Source: Enterococcus sp. BWR-S5
GTDB lineage: Bacteria > Bacillota > Bacilli > Lactobacillales > Enterococcaceae
Direction: 5' to 3'
Assembly: GCF_016745255.1 (NCBI RefSeq)
Contig: NZ_JADOEQ010000015.1
Coordinates: 1 to 64,000 of the forward strand
Length of the DNA: 64,000 nt
The notes under the pieces were generated by a model. The model did not search any database. It was not told the origin of the DNA and saw only the letters and a list, made by a program, of their open reading frames with translations. The position numbers were made by a program, and so were the translations under genes. Shown in pieces: positions 48,312 through 57,249 of this stretch. The number at the start of each line of letters is the position of its first letter. Positions within the stretch are counted from its first letter, which is position 1.

Positions 48312-48936
48312 GGTAATAAAAAATTTTGTTTGGTGCCACTATTATCCTTATCTTATTGGAGGCGGGTTATTTCTAGTTGTTCTTCCGCTTTTTGTCGGGC
48401 TTGAGAATTTGGATATAGGACAAAGTGCAAAGGTTTTGGAATATTGGTTTTCACTGCTGGGCTTGTTGCTGCTGTTCCCATTATATCTACCGGATAATGA
48501 TGCAGCGGCATTGGCAATTATTCAGTCGAAGCGAACTTCTTATCGTTGGATTGTTTGTATTCGTTTGGCTTTAGAGGTGACTTTTAGTCTGCTTTTTCTG
48601 GGAAGCTTACTGTTTTTGATGAAGCACAATAATAGCAGCTTCCCAAGCCTGTACTTTCTTGTAAGAGGAATGGCAACGACGTTGTTTTTAGGCGGATTAT
48701 CTGCGGTAACCTTTGCAGTTGTCAGGCATCCGGTACCAAGTATGATGGTTCCCTTTTTTTACTATCTTCTTAATATGATGAGTAAGAAGGAGTATTTTGG
48801 CTATTTTGATTTGTTCTCGATTGCTCAGGAAAATTGGCTGCACTGTCTGGTGATATTGGGAACAGGTAGTTTGTTACTGTTCATCAGCATACTATTGACG
48901 GGGAGCATGACACAAAACAGCATTCAGTTGCGGTAA
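48295..48936 (+). CDS. Second ABC-2 type transporter membrane protein
   Basis: A 213-residue hydrophobic protein with six predicted helices and almost no extramembrane mass. It is the last gene of the two-component/ABC operon. The start is probably TTG 48295, 8 bases after GGAGG (48282-48286); the longer frame from 48256 runs back into the previous gene. A strong terminator closes the operon. Likely a half-partner of the preceding permease. Confidence 0.8.
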   Translation: MEKAGKVIKNFVWCHYYPYLIGGGLFLVVLPLFVGLENLDIGQSAKVLEYWFSLLGLLLLFPLYLPDNDAAALAIIQSKRTSYRWIVCIRLALEVTFSLLFLGSLLFLMKHNNSSFPSLYFLVRGMATTLFLGGLSAVTFAVVRHPVPSMMVPFFYYLLNMMSKKEYFGYFDLFSIAQENWLHCLVILGTGSLLLFISILLTGSMTQNSIQLR

Positions 48937-48975
48937 ACCCGCTATTCATGCTTTATGGAAAATAAGAAGTACTAT

Positions 48976-49027
48976 AATAAGAGGTTGGCTAATCGTTCTT
49001 AGGATGATTAGCCAACCTCTTATTTTT
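48976..49027 (+). terminator. Strong intrinsic terminator of the TCS/ABC operon
   Basis: A perfect 19-base inverted repeat (48976-48994 with 49006-49024), core AGAGGTTGGCTAATC, an 11-base loop and a T6 tail. Confidence 0.95.
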
Positions 49028-49544
49028 TGAAGACATGAAAGGGTATGATTAATATTTTTTTTTTTTATGTTTTTAATAGGGAATGTTTTTTGATTCCTTG
49101 TAAAAAAATCTGTATAAATATAAAATGTACATAAATTGATTATGAGTAATATTTGTAATTAGGGCGCTGTTTTCTATCCGAATAGAAGTATGTATAGCTA
49201 ATTTCTGCCTCAGTTTATGAAAGTGGCAAGTTGGAATAATGGAGCAAGCTCAAATAGTGTGAGTTATATATCGATAATATATTTTATACATTTATTTTTC
49301 TATAATTGCAACTAACGAAGCTGTTCGATTTGCAGGATTGTATGATTGTCTGGATAATACAATCGAAACAGTAGGGAAATAGTCTTGGATATGTACGGTA
49401 AAGCATGAGACTCACCTGTGCGAGTGAAGAAATAATTATGGCATGCCCATTTCTTTTATAGGATTTATATATTTTTTACAGTGTTAAAAGCACAAGGTGT
49501 AATGGTGGGCTGAAAATCTATTAAGTTGTAAGGAGAGAGCGTCT
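49028..49544. other. Non-coding A+T-rich region before recombinase 1
   Basis: 517 bases without a credible gene. GATTGTAT (49336-49343) and ATACAATC (49357-49364) form an 8-base inverted repeat with a 13-base spacer, the size of a tyrosine-recombinase core site. ATATAT-CGATA-ATATAT lies near 49266-49282. No sequence shared at length with the region before recombinase 2. Confidence 0.45.
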
Positions 49545-50669
49545 GTGGCACGAAGAGGAGAAAATATTTACAAACGTAAGGATGGTCGTTGGGAAGGCAG
49601 GTATATCAAGTCGAGAGATAAAATGGGGAGGATAGTCTTTGGCTATGTTTACGCCAAGAAATATGCGGATTTACGAAAAAAACTTTCTTTGAAAAAGGCG
49701 GAATATGCCAGTGGATTTGATGAACAAAATATTTATAAGGGAACAGTCTCTGAGTGGATGGACTACTGGTTGGATTATTTAATGGCGAAAAAAATTAAGG
49801 CCTCTACTTATGCCAATTATCGTGGTCGGCTAAAAAAACATATCAACCCTTATTTTGAGGAGACACTTTTGAAAAACCTTACGACAATGAAGGTAGAAGA
49901 ATTTGTCCATCATTTAATTTCGCTTGGCTTATCGGCAAAGACGACACATTGTATCATCAATATTTTGAAATCAGGGATTCGTAAGGCTGTAACAGAAGGC
50001 TTTTTGGGCAAAGATCCCTGTATGGGAGTTATTCTTCCACGCTTGAAAAAAACATCTGTTTCTGCGTTGACAAGAATTGAACAGGAACGTTTGGAGCGCG
50101 CTGCTTGGAGCGAGGCAGAATGTTCACCGGTCATTCTTTCCTTGTATACCGGAATGCGAATTGGAGAAATCAGTGCCTTGCGTTGGCAGGATATTGATTT
50201 TTCGGCAAACATTATTTCTGTTGAACATACGTTACAACGGATTATGGTATCTGAGGGTGGGGAAAAGCGAACCAAGGTCATCATCAGTCAACCGAAAACA
50301 GGGACATCACAACGGGCAATTCCACTTGCAAAAAATCTGAAAAGCTATCTATTGGAAAAGAGAAAGCTGTCAACCTCAGAATTTGTTATTTCCTGCGGAG
50401 CGAGCTATGCGGAACCCAGACTGATTAATTATCGATTTAAAAAGCTGCTGAAGACTGCGAAGGTAGAATCTGTCAATTTTCACGCCTTGAGGCATACCTT
50501 TGCGACCCGATGTGTGGAAGAGGGGGTAGACATTACAACCCTCAGCAAGCTGTTGGGACATACCTCTATAAAGCTGACGCTGGATACCTATACGGATTCT
50601 ATGTGGGAAAATCGCCAGAAGGCTGTTTCGTTGCTTGATCGAAGAATCAAAAAGACAAGTGCCGCTTGA
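49545..50669 (+). CDS. Tyrosine recombinase/integrase, copy 1
   Basis: A 374-residue site-specific recombinase. The N-terminal arm-binding segment is RRGENIYKRKDGRWEGRYIK, followed by the SAM-like core-binding domain (about 62-165) and the catalytic domain with Arg205 in TGMRIGEIS, the HALRHTFATR motif, the LLGHTS His and nucleophile Tyr349 in TLDTYTD. All catalytic residues are present. GTG 49545 follows AAGGAGAG. No excisionase, relaxase or phage gene is adjacent, so it is stand-alone. It is a close paralogue of the recombinase at 61143, same orientation. Confidence 0.93.
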   Translation: MARRGENIYKRKDGRWEGRYIKSRDKMGRIVFGYVYAKKYADLRKKLSLKKAEYASGFDEQNIYKGTVSEWMDYWLDYLMAKKIKASTYANYRGRLKKHINPYFEETLLKNLTTMKVEEFVHHLISLGLSAKTTHCIINILKSGIRKAVTEGFLGKDPCMGVILPRLKKTSVSALTRIEQERLERAAWSEAECSPVILSLYTGMRIGEISALRWQDIDFSANIISVEHTLQRIMVSEGGEKRTKVIISQPKTGTSQRAIPLAKNLKSYLLEKRKLSTSEFVISCGASYAEPRLINYRFKKLLKTAKVESVNFHALRHTFATRCVEEGVDITTLSKLLGHTSIKLTLDTYTDSMWENRQKAVSLLDRRIKKTSAA

Positions 50670-50730
50670 GACAATAAGAGCAGCTATCAGAAAGCTACGC
50701 ATTTTTTATCAATATTCATGGATGATTAAA

Positions 50731-50766
50731 CCCAAACTGTCAGACTTGCGAAAAAGAAGTTTGGGA
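50731..50766 (+). repeat. Hairpin in the leader of the RpiB-like gene
   Basis: CCCAAACT (50731-50738) with AGTTTGGG (50759-50766), 20-base loop. It lies between recombinase 1 and the RpiB-like gene; could be a weak terminator or a leader structure. Confidence 0.45.
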
Positions 50767-50846
50767 TGAAAAGCTCTGGGAAACCGTAGAAGTATCTCGT
50801 ATTCTATAGTTAAGGATATAAATCGGAATTTCTGGAGGAAAGGTCT

Positions 50847-51308
50847 ATGAGAATCGGAATAGGAAATGCACCCAGTGGTTATTATTTAAAGAAAACGATT
50901 AGCTATTATTTAAAAGAACAAATGTATGATTTCATTGATTTGGGAACTAGAAGCGGCTTTGAGGCTGTTGACTACGCAGTTTGTGTGGCACATATCTGTG
51001 AGATGATTCAAAGAAAAGAGCTGGATGTGGGAATATTGGTTGGCGGCACGGGGATTGGTATGTGTATTCAGGCCAATAAGCATCAGGAGGTTCGTGCGGC
51101 TTTGGTACAGGATGTCTTTTCCGCAAGAGTAGCGAAGGAAGAATATGATGCCAATGTTCTTTGCTTGGGAGAGCAGGTATGCGGCGAGGGCACGGCTCGC
51201 ATGATTATTGAAACCTGGTTGAATGCGGAATTTCAGAAAAATCAACAGGTAAAGCTGCAGCGAATGAATCAAATGGAAAAACCTGTAGTCACACACTTTT
51301 TCAGTTAG
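50847..51308 (+). CDS. Divergent RpiB/LacAB family sugar-phosphate isomerase
   Basis: A 153-residue protein with the RpiB fold: GIGNAPSGYYLKK start, DYAVCVAHICEMI helix, LVGGTGIGMCIQANKH loop, RAALVQDVFSARVAKEEYDANVLCLG. The canonical N-terminal DHAG is NAPSG, and the catalytic Cys of LVCGTGIG is Gly; a Cys occurs four residues after the GTGIG instead. The first change removes the usual substrate Asp-His pair, so ribose-5-phosphate isomerase activity is doubtful. LacA/LacB-like activity on another sugar phosphate is possible. GGAGGAAAG precedes ATG 50847. The gene is alone. Confidence 0.8.
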   Translation: MRIGIGNAPSGYYLKKTISYYLKEQMYDFIDLGTRSGFEAVDYAVCVAHICEMIQRKELDVGILVGGTGIGMCIQANKHQEVRAALVQDVFSARVAKEEYDANVLCLGEQVCGEGTARMIIETWLNAEFQKNQQVKLQRMNQMEKPVVTHFFS

Positions 51309-51399
51309 TAAATGATTGTGGCAGAGATGTGCTGTCAGCTTTTTTCTTGCCGGATTCGGCTCAAGTCTATTCAAAAAAAAGAATGAAGAAAAGTATAGG

Positions 51400-51436
51400 C
51401 GGACAGAACTTTAAGAAGAGGTTCTGCCCGTTTTTC
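51400..51436 (+). terminator. Intrinsic terminator after the RpiB-like gene
   Basis: CGG-ACAGAAC (51400-51409) with GTTCTG-CCCG (51421-51430) and five T. Confidence 0.75.
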
Positions 51437-51575
51437 GCCTCGTTTGATCCTTATTTCATGCTATGATAAAGACATCGAGACTGTTGTTTGTCCAGTCAAT
51501 CGATTGTAAATCACAAGGATACTGCCGGAATGTTATATAGGGAAGTTGAGTATTGGCAGAAAGAGGAGGAAGTAA

Positions 51576-52031
51576 ATGATTACGCCAGCTTATCCGAATC
51601 AACGAAAGAACGAAACAATCTTAATAGAATTACAGAAGCAGCTGATTGAATATCCCCACTATATCTATTTTGAGAAAGGAAAAATTTTCTCTAAAGAACA
51701 GCCTAAAATAACAAATCCGGAAGAGTATTATAAAGCGTTTAAACAGTCTAGCAATACTGTTCTCTTTTGGAGCTCGAAGACCCCACTCCATTCTACAAAA
51801 GCAATCTACGAAGTGAAAAATCGGACAATTTTGTTTGAAAAAGTGATTGATACGGCACAGGATGATGCTGAATGGATTGGTAGAAACCTATGTCTGGCAG
51901 CGTTAGGTATAAAGCTTGTATTGAAGGAAGAGGTTGATTGGGTTCAATTACCGCGAATATTTATGCCGATGTCCCACCCAAAAATAGTTATTGAAGGAGA
52001 TTTTGTCCGAATCAAGATAAAAGATTTATAA
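51576..52031 (+). CDS. Hypothetical protein, 151 residues
   Basis: A soluble protein I cannot assign. It begins MITPAYPNQRKNETILIELQKQL, has a SNTVLFWSSKTPLHSTKAIYEVK region and an EWIGRNLCLAALGIKLVLKEEVDW segment, and ends in a basic-acidic strand (FVRIKIKDL). No signal peptide, membrane helix or known motif. GAGGAGGAAG at 51563-51572 gives a good ribosome binding site for ATG 51576, which supports expression. It lies between the RpiB-like gene and ahpC, without overlap. Confidence 0.65.
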   Translation: MITPAYPNQRKNETILIELQKQLIEYPHYIYFEKGKIFSKEQPKITNPEEYYKAFKQSSNTVLFWSSKTPLHSTKAIYEVKNRTILFEKVIDTAQDDAEWIGRNLCLAALGIKLVLKEEVDWVQLPRIFMPMSHPKIVIEGDFVRIKIKDL

Positions 52032-52406
52032 GTTCAAAAAAATTTTTTGAATGATTTAGCCATGTTTTTTTCGGAAAAACAACCGTTACATACTGAACAA
52101 AATGATAAAAACTCTTATACTTTACCTTAGAGGATAATGTCAGGAAAGGTAGACAGAGAGATGTGGTAATTGAGAATAGGAATTGCTTAGTGAGAAAGAT
52201 AATCATTTCACAAACTCTTTATATATAAGGTTTTTTGTTTTCTAATTAGAATGATTACAATTTTTTAACAATTATAATTTCCCCTTGACTTTCTTTTGAA
52301 CAACAGTGATAATTTTAATTGTAATTTCATTTTCCTTTTGTTGGAAAACGAGATGCCACTAAAAATGTTACTAAAATATTATTATATTATCGGGAGGAAT
52401 TGTATT
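52032..52406 (+). promoter_or_regulatory. ahpC control region with PerR box and promoter
   Basis: TTAGAATGATTACAA (52246-52260) matches the PerR-box consensus TTATAATNATTATAA at 12 of 14 fixed positions. The promoter is TTGACT (52285-52290), a 17-base spacer, and GATAAT (52308-52313). GGGAGGA precedes the ahpC ATG. PerR control by peroxide is expected. Confidence 0.75.
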
Positions 52407-52967
52407 ATGTCATTAATCGGAAAAGAAGTAGAAGAGTTTGCAGCAAAAGCTTACCACAACGGAGAGTTCATCGACGTATCATCAGAAGATTTCAAAGGAA
52501 AATGGAACATTGTCTGTTTCTATCCAGCCGACTTCACATTCGTATGCCCGACAGAATTGGAAGATTTGCAAGAACAATATGCGACTTTGAAAGACTTAGG
52601 TGTAGAGGTTTACTCTGTTTCTACAGATACGCACTTCACACATAAAGCATGGCATGACCATTCTGATGCAATCGGCAAAATCGAATATATCATGATTGGC
52701 GACCCAAGTCATAAAATTTCTCAAATCTTTGACGTATTGGACGAAGAAGGTTTGGCACAACGCGGAACATTCATCATTGATCCGGATGGAATTGTACAGA
52801 CTGTAGAAATCAATGCGGATGGAATCGGTCGTGACGCCAGCGTTCTAATCGATAAAATCAGAGCGGGTCAATATGTACGCAAAAATCCAGGTGAAGTTTG
52901 TCCTGCGAAATGGAAAGAAACTGGTGAAACATTGAAGCCTAGCCTTGATCTTGTAGGTAAAATCTAA
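52407..52967 (+). CDS. ahpC: Alkyl hydroperoxide reductase subunit C (peroxiredoxin)
   Basis: A 186-residue typical 2-Cys peroxiredoxin reducing H2O2, organic peroxides and peroxynitrite. The peroxidatic Cys47 is in FTFVCPTE and the resolving Cys165 in GEVCPAKW; the YPADFTF and GTFIIDPDG strands are complete. GGGAGGA before ATG 52407 sets the start; the upstream open frame to 52296 runs through the promoter. It pairs with AhpF 117 bases downstream, which reduces it. A hairpin between the two favours excess AhpC. Confidence 0.97.
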   Translation: MSLIGKEVEEFAAKAYHNGEFIDVSSEDFKGKWNIVCFYPADFTFVCPTELEDLQEQYATLKDLGVEVYSVSTDTHFTHKAWHDHSDAIGKIEYIMIGDPSHKISQIFDVLDEEGLAQRGTFIIDPDGIVQTVEINADGIGRDASVLIDKIRAGQYVRKNPGEVCPAKWKETGETLKPSLDLVGKI

Positions 52968-52996
52968 GCTGAGCAGTTATAGAGAATAACAACTAA

Positions 52997-53041
52997 GGCA
53001 GCTGCTGAAATGAGAAAATCAACGTCAGCGGCTGCTTTTTA
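52997..53041 (+). terminator. Attenuator between ahpC and ahpF
   Basis: GGCAGCTGCTGA (52997-53008) with GTCAGCGGCTGC (53024-53035), then T5. A partial terminator giving more ahpC than ahpF. Confidence 0.75.
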
Positions 53042-53084
53042 ATCAGACATATACTAGTTTTTATCAAAGAAAAGGAGCACACAC

Positions 53085-54617
53085 ATGGCATTAGATACAG
53101 AAATCAAAGAACAGTTAGCTCAATACCTTGAGCTGTTAGAAAATAATATTGTGTTGAAAGCAAGCGTAGGCGAAGATGAGAATTCTAAAAAGGTATTAGA
53201 CCTTGTAGAAGAAATCACTTCAATGTCTCCAAAGATTTCAATGGAGAAGGTAACGCTGGAAAAAACACCGAGCTTTGCTGTTGACCGTCCGGAAGGGACT
53301 AGCGGTGTTGTTTTTGCCGGTCTGCCATTAGGACATGAGTTTACTTCATTGGTGTTGGCTTTACTACAAGTGAGTGGCCGTGCACCTAAGGTAGATGAGA
53401 AGGTAATCAAGCAGATTCAAAGTATCGACAAAGAACTGCATTTTGAAACATATGTCAGCTTGACTTGTCACAACTGTCCCGATGTTGTTCAAGCGTTGAA
53501 CATTATGAGCGTAGTGAATCCAAAAATCTCACACACGATGATTGAAGGCGGTATGTTCAAAGAAGAAGTAGAAGCAAAAGGAATTATGGCTGTGCCAACA
53601 GTGATGTTGAATGGCGAGGAATTCTCAAGCGGTCGTATGACAATCGAGCAGATTCTTGAAAAAGCTGCCGGTCCGGCAGATGCTTCTGAGTTTGAAGACA
53701 AAGAGCCTTATGATGTATTGGTTATTGGTGGTGGGCCTGCTGGTGCCAGTGCGGCAATTTATGCAGCACGTAAGGGAATCCGCACAGGTTTGGTTGCTGA
53801 AACCTTTGGCGGACAGGTTCTGGAAACATTAGGTATTGAAAATGTTATCGGAACACCATACACTGAAGGACCTAAGCTGATGGCGCAGGTAGAGGCTCAT
53901 GTGAACGAGTATCCTGTTGATGTGATGAAATCACAACGTACAGCGAAGCTTGAGAAAAAAGAGCTAGTTGAAGTAACACTTGAAAACGGAGCTGTTCTGA
54001 AAAGTAAAACGGCTATTTTGGCTACTGGTGCACGCTGGCGTAATGTAGGCGTTCCCGGAGAGCAAGAATTCAAGAATAAGGGTGTTGCCTATTGCCCACA
54101 TTGTGATGGACCTTTGTTTGAAGGCAAAGACGTTGCCGTTATCGGTGGCGGAAACTCTGGAATTGAAGCTGCAATTGACCTTGCAGGAATCGTTAAGCAC
54201 GTAACGGTATTGGAATTCATGCCTGAACTGAAAGCGGACCAAGTATTGCAGGAACGTTTGTATTCATTACCGAACGTTACCGTGAAGAAAAATGTTCAGA
54301 CAAAAGAAATCACTGGTACAGATAAAGTTAACGGCATCACTTATGTGGATCGTGAAACAGGTGAAGAAGTTCATGCAGATGTTCAAGGTGTCTTCATTCT
54401 GATTGGTTTGGTACCAAATACCGATTGGGTAGGTGATACCCTTGAGCGAACAAAGATGGGTGAAATCATCGTTGACAAGCATGGTGCAACAAATGTCCCT
54501 GGTGTATTTGCAGCGGGTGACTGTACTGACAGTGCCTATAAACAAATCATTATTTCTATGGGATCAGGTGCAACAGCAGCATTAGGCGCATTTGACTATA
54601 TGATTCGTCACACGTAA
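53085..54617 (+). CDS. ahpF: Alkyl hydroperoxide reductase subunit F
   Basis: A 510-residue flavoprotein that passes electrons from NADH to AhpC. The N-terminal domain holds two thioredoxin-like folds with the redox-active CHNC in [12 protein letters not shown]. The C-terminal thioredoxin-reductase-like part begins [23 protein letters not shown] (FAD), has the active-site CPHC in [10 protein letters not shown], the NAD-binding [17 protein letters not shown] and the terminal [11 protein letters not shown]. Length is standard. AAAAGGAG precedes ATG 53085. It shares the PerR-controlled promoter with ahpC. Confidence 0.97.
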   Translation: MALDTEIKEQLAQYLELLENNIVLKASVGEDENSKKVLDLVEEITSMSPKISMEKVTLEKTPSFAVDRPEGTSGVVFAGLPLGHEFTSLVLALLQVSGRAPKVDEKVIKQIQSIDKELHFETYVSLTCHNCPDVVQALNIMSVVNPKISHTMIEGGMFKEEVEAKGIMAVPTVMLNGEEFSSGRMTIEQILEKAAGPADASEFEDKEPYDVLVIGGGPAGASAAIYAARKGIRTGLVAETFGGQVLETLGIENVIGTPYTEGPKLMAQVEAHVNEYPVDVMKSQRTAKLEKKELVEVTLENGAVLKSKTAILATGARWRNVGVPGEQEFKNKGVAYCPHCDGPLFEGKDVAVIGGGNSGIEAAIDLAGIVKHVTVLEFMPELKADQVLQERLYSLPNVTVKKNVQTKEITGTDKVNGITYVDRETGEEVHADVQGVFILIGLVPNTDWVGDTLERTKMGEIIVDKHGATNVPGVFAAGDCTDSAYKQIIISMGSGATAALGAFDYMIRHT

Positions 54618-54630
54618 CAAAAATAAGTAA

Positions 54631-54673
54631 AAGAGGAACCGACTGCTCTGTCTGAGTAGTCGGTTCCTCTTTT
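54631..54673. terminator. Bidirectional terminator between ahpF and the AraC gene
   Basis: AAGAGGAACCGACTGCTC with GAGTAGTCGGTTCCTCTT, nearly perfect, with T and A runs on the two sides. Confidence 0.9.
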
Positions 54674-54674
54674 G

Positions 54675-55592
54675 TTATGCTTTTTTCTCTGCCGGCAGCC
54701 AAAATTCCATATAGGAGCCATCCGGCGAACTGTCATAATAGATTTCGGGGGAATAGGTATCCATCGTTAAGTCATGCTTTTCCAACCAGAGTCCACTATA
54801 TTTGAGCGCCTTATTCAATGCCACTGTAACAAGCTCTTGAAAATTTTCCGCCTCAAAGCCGCAGACGATATATTCTCTCGCGGGAAGTAACCATTTAGAG
54901 AAGCGGTTGTCGTCTGTTTCAGTTTCAACCTCAGCACCTGCAAAATAGGTGAAGCTTCCTTTCGGAGCATCGCCAAGGTAAGCGACACCGATTTCTCTAC
55001 TATTTTTGCTTCTCAGAATGGCGTGTTTATTTTCGTGAAATTTCTTCCAAACCTCTCCGGGAATATCGACACCTGTTGCTTCTCCATTTGGCATCTGACC
55101 TTCAATAGGCACATATCCTTCAAAGCCTAAGAAGGGAATCGGTGTATCCAATTTCTTTTTGTTAAACTCAAGGACTAATCCATCACTAATCAATGGGACA
55201 CCTTCATCCACCATGACATAGTTGAGTAAGAGATCCGGTTTATCAAATTGGTTTAACATTACCGGATTTTCACGGAACGTTTCCGGTGTCATCCCATAGG
55301 CTTCTTTGAATGCTCTGGTAAAGGTTTCATGGCTGTTGAATCCATTCTCTATTGCGATATCTAAAATCCGCAGGTTTTTATTTGGTAAAAGCTCTGTGGC
55401 ATGTGCAAGTCGTCGAAACTTGATGTATTCTCGGATAGGCTTTTTGACCAATCGTGAAAAGAGTCTCTGATAGTAAAATGGAGACAGCTTTGCCAAAGCA
55501 GCGAGCTCGTCAATCGCAATATCTTCTTCGAGATGTTCTTCAATAAAATCTACTGTAACTTGAACTGCTTCCCATGCGTGCATTGTCAGCAC
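54675..55592 (-). CDS. AraC family regulator with GyrI-like effector domain
   Basis: A 305-residue regulator. The N-terminal AraC double helix-turn-helix (about residues 10-110) includes LAALAKLSPFYYQRLFSRLVKKPIREYI and AIENGFNSHETFTRAFKEAYGMTPETFR. The C-terminal effector domain (about 125-305) resembles the GyrI/Rob small-molecule-binding fold, ending YYDSSPDGSYMEFWLPAEKK. Rob/SoxS-like proteins of this layout respond to drugs or bile-like ligands. GGAGGT precedes ATG 55592 on the minus strand. The target genes are unknown; it is convergent with ahpF and not in an operon. Confidence 0.88.
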   Translation of the reverse strand: MLTMHAWEAVQVTVDFIEEHLEEDIAIDELAALAKLSPFYYQRLFSRLVKKPIREYIKFRRLAHATELLPNKNLRILDIAIENGFNSHETFTRAFKEAYGMTPETFRENPVMLNQFDKPDLLLNYVMVDEGVPLISDGLVLEFNKKKLDTPIPFLGFEGYVPIEGQMPNGEATGVDIPGEVWKKFHENKHAILRSKNSREIGVAYLGDAPKGSFTYFAGAEVETETDDNRFSKWLLPAREYIVCGFEAENFQELVTVALNKALKYSGLWLEKHDLTMDTYSPEIYYDSSPDGSYMEFWLPAEKKA

Positions 55593-55668
55593 CTCCTTGA
55601 AATCAGCATAGCATAGGTCGGCAATAATGATTTGACGCAGTCTGCTCTTTTAACAGGTAGCTGTTTCA

Positions 55669-55820
55669 GGAGCTGCCCAAGTTTGTTCCGCTTTTCTATT
55701 GTCTAGCTACACAAACAGCTCCTCTCAACAATAAGTCAAAAAGTGTCTTGTGGTAAAGAACACCACATACCATTTTTGTCTTATTGTTCGGGAGCTGCCC
55801 AAGTTTGTTTCGCTTTTCTA
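55669..55820. repeat. 152-base repeat element: 30-base direct repeats around a hairpin
   Basis: Two 30-base copies (55669-55698 and 55791-55820), one mismatch, period 122. Between them AACAATAAGTCAAAAA (55727-55742) and its near-complement (55773-55788) enclose a smaller stem, TGTGGT with ACCACA. The second copy touches the end of the next gene. It may act as a terminator for both neighbours or be a small mobile repeat. Confidence 0.75.
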
Positions 55821-55821
55821 A

Positions 55822-56217
55822 TTACTCATACTCAAATTCTATTGCTTCCAGCTTGAAGATATTGGTCAGCAATTCGTTGACTTTTTCGGTTAATTCTTTT
55901 GTATCTTCTATTCGGTCTGTTGTTTGCATTTCTGTATCGGGACTCTTATAGGTCAGCTGATTGTATTCTTCGAATAGCTTTACTTCATAGCCTGATTTTG
56001 TAAATGACAGGTAGTCATCCAGCATATCCATTTTCATTTCTTGCTTGTATCCGTTCTTTAGCACAAGTGTCATAACTAAGGAAGAAACGGTTAATTCTTC
56101 CAACGGAATCTCACGCTCATCTATTGTCAAGGTGTAAGAAACACACTTTATAACACCACAAGCGTTACAGCCTCCTTCAGTCAAATCTACTACACTGCTG
56201 ATTATTGCTTTTGTCAT
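55822..56217 (-). CDS. Hypothetical protein with an N-terminal three-Cys motif
   Basis: A 131-residue protein of no family I recognise. Near the start is C-x2-C-x4-C in GGCNACGVIKC, followed by a beta-rich region (YTLTIDEREIPLEELTVSSLVMTLVLKNG) and an acidic coiled C-terminus (TKELTEKVNELLTNIFKLEAIEFEYE). No signal peptide or membrane helix. The Cys cluster suggests metal binding or redox function, but the fourth ligand is not evident. Start ATG 56217 follows GGACGGATGAACG on the minus strand, a weak binding site. Its 3' end abuts the repeat element. Confidence 0.6.
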   Translation of the reverse strand: MTKAIISSVVDLTEGGCNACGVIKCVSYTLTIDEREIPLEELTVSSLVMTLVLKNGYKQEMKMDMLDDYLSFTKSGYEVKLFEEYNQLTYKSPDTEMQTTDRIEDTKELTEKVNELLTNIFKLEAIEFEYE

Positions 56218-56474
56218 CGTTCATCCGTCCTTTTCTGTTTACCAAACGCAGTTGCGTTCAAGTAAAACTCAATTACTACCTCTGATTATAATAAAAAAAG
56301 TGTCTGTGAACCAGATGATTTTGTATGAGAGATTGAAAAAGAATTGAATAATCATTGGGAGTTAGTTGGGAGCTTTGCGGGAATCCTATCATAGGTTTTC
56401 ATATTATAATCAGTATATAGAAGTACAGCGCTGATAGTTCTAGTAGTTAGTAAAATAAGAAAGTAGGAATTGAA

Positions 56475-56837
56475 ATGAAAGTTACAATGGTAGGTCAAAA
56501 AAATAATGTTTCAGAAGGCTTCGTTTCGGACTTTACGCCATGTCCTAATCCGGATTTATTGAAGCTTCAGCTTCGTATTACAATAAAATCAGGCGGCTAC
56601 ACTTCTCCAATATTCTATACTTTTTTAGCTGATGTAGCGCATAATAATAATATGGCGACAATGACAAAGGAAGTCTATGGGTTAGGTGACAAACATCATG
56701 AGAAATTAGGCGACTTGATTTTAAGGTATCGATTTAACGGTTCGGATTTTATCCTACAAACATTAAAAACGACCGTTCCTGAGCAAAATATCGGTCAGAT
56801 TGATTTACTGGGCGTTACGGCTTATACGATTTCTTAG
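56475..56837 (+). CDS. Hypothetical protein, 120 residues
   Basis: A small soluble protein: MKVTMVGQKNNVSEGFVSDF, then beta-strand-like LKLQLRITIKSGGYTSPIFYTFLADVA, a DKHHEKLGDLILRYRF segment and GQIDLLGVTAYTIS at the end. No recognised domain, signal or membrane segment. GTAGGAA precedes ATG 56475. A strong terminator follows, so it is a single-gene unit. No neighbour gives a clue. Confidence 0.6.
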   Translation: MKVTMVGQKNNVSEGFVSDFTPCPNPDLLKLQLRITIKSGGYTSPIFYTFLADVAHNNNMATMTKEVYGLGDKHHEKLGDLILRYRFNGSDFILQTLKTTVPEQNIGQIDLLGVTAYTIS

Positions 56838-56860
56838 TTTGTAAAATAGTGTGTTATTTG

Positions 56861-56906
56861 AAAGAGGGTGGGAACAAACCATGGTTTGTTTCCATCCTCT
56901 TTTTAT
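56861..56906 (+). terminator. Intrinsic terminator
   Basis: AAAGAGGGTGGGAACAAACC (56861-56880) pairs with GGTTTGTTTCCATCCTCTTT across an AT loop; T-run follows. Very stable. Confidence 0.92.
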
Positions 56907-57249
56907 TCTATTCAAAAACTGAATGAACAGAGCTTGAAGCATCCTTGTACAACGTTTCGGTGCTTTACTGAGATAGTTGAGAGGATTGCAGTCACTACAT
57001 CTGCGTGGTTCAATTGAAGAAGATACTAGACTATAACAGAGTGAGTTTAAAAAATCTTACGAAGTTGACAAAAATATCTTCCGGTACAGTATAATTTAAA
57101 ATGAAAGAAGAAAACGATATGGTTCTGCATTTGATAAGTGAATGAAGTTTGCTGCAATTCCAGCAATCAGTAATAGCCAAAAATAAGGCGGTCATTGTAG
57201 GCCCATATTAAGCAGTACCAAAACGATTAAAAGGGGTGGAAAAGAACTA
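56907..57249 (+). promoter_or_regulatory. Non-coding stretch with a promoter for the small-gene cluster
   Basis: TTGACA (57065-57070) and TATAAT (57090-57095) are perfect boxes but 19 bases apart. The rest of the 343 bases holds no gene that I can support. Confidence 0.5.

Noticed and set aside
52296-52406. N-terminal extension of AhpC
   Set aside because: The extra residues would be encoded by the promoter region; the family start and GGGAGGA support ATG 52407.
57096-57249. Remnant of a membrane protein on the minus strand
   Set aside because: Hydrophobic stretches appear in different frames with stops between; no family resemblance could be kept over more than about 15 residues.
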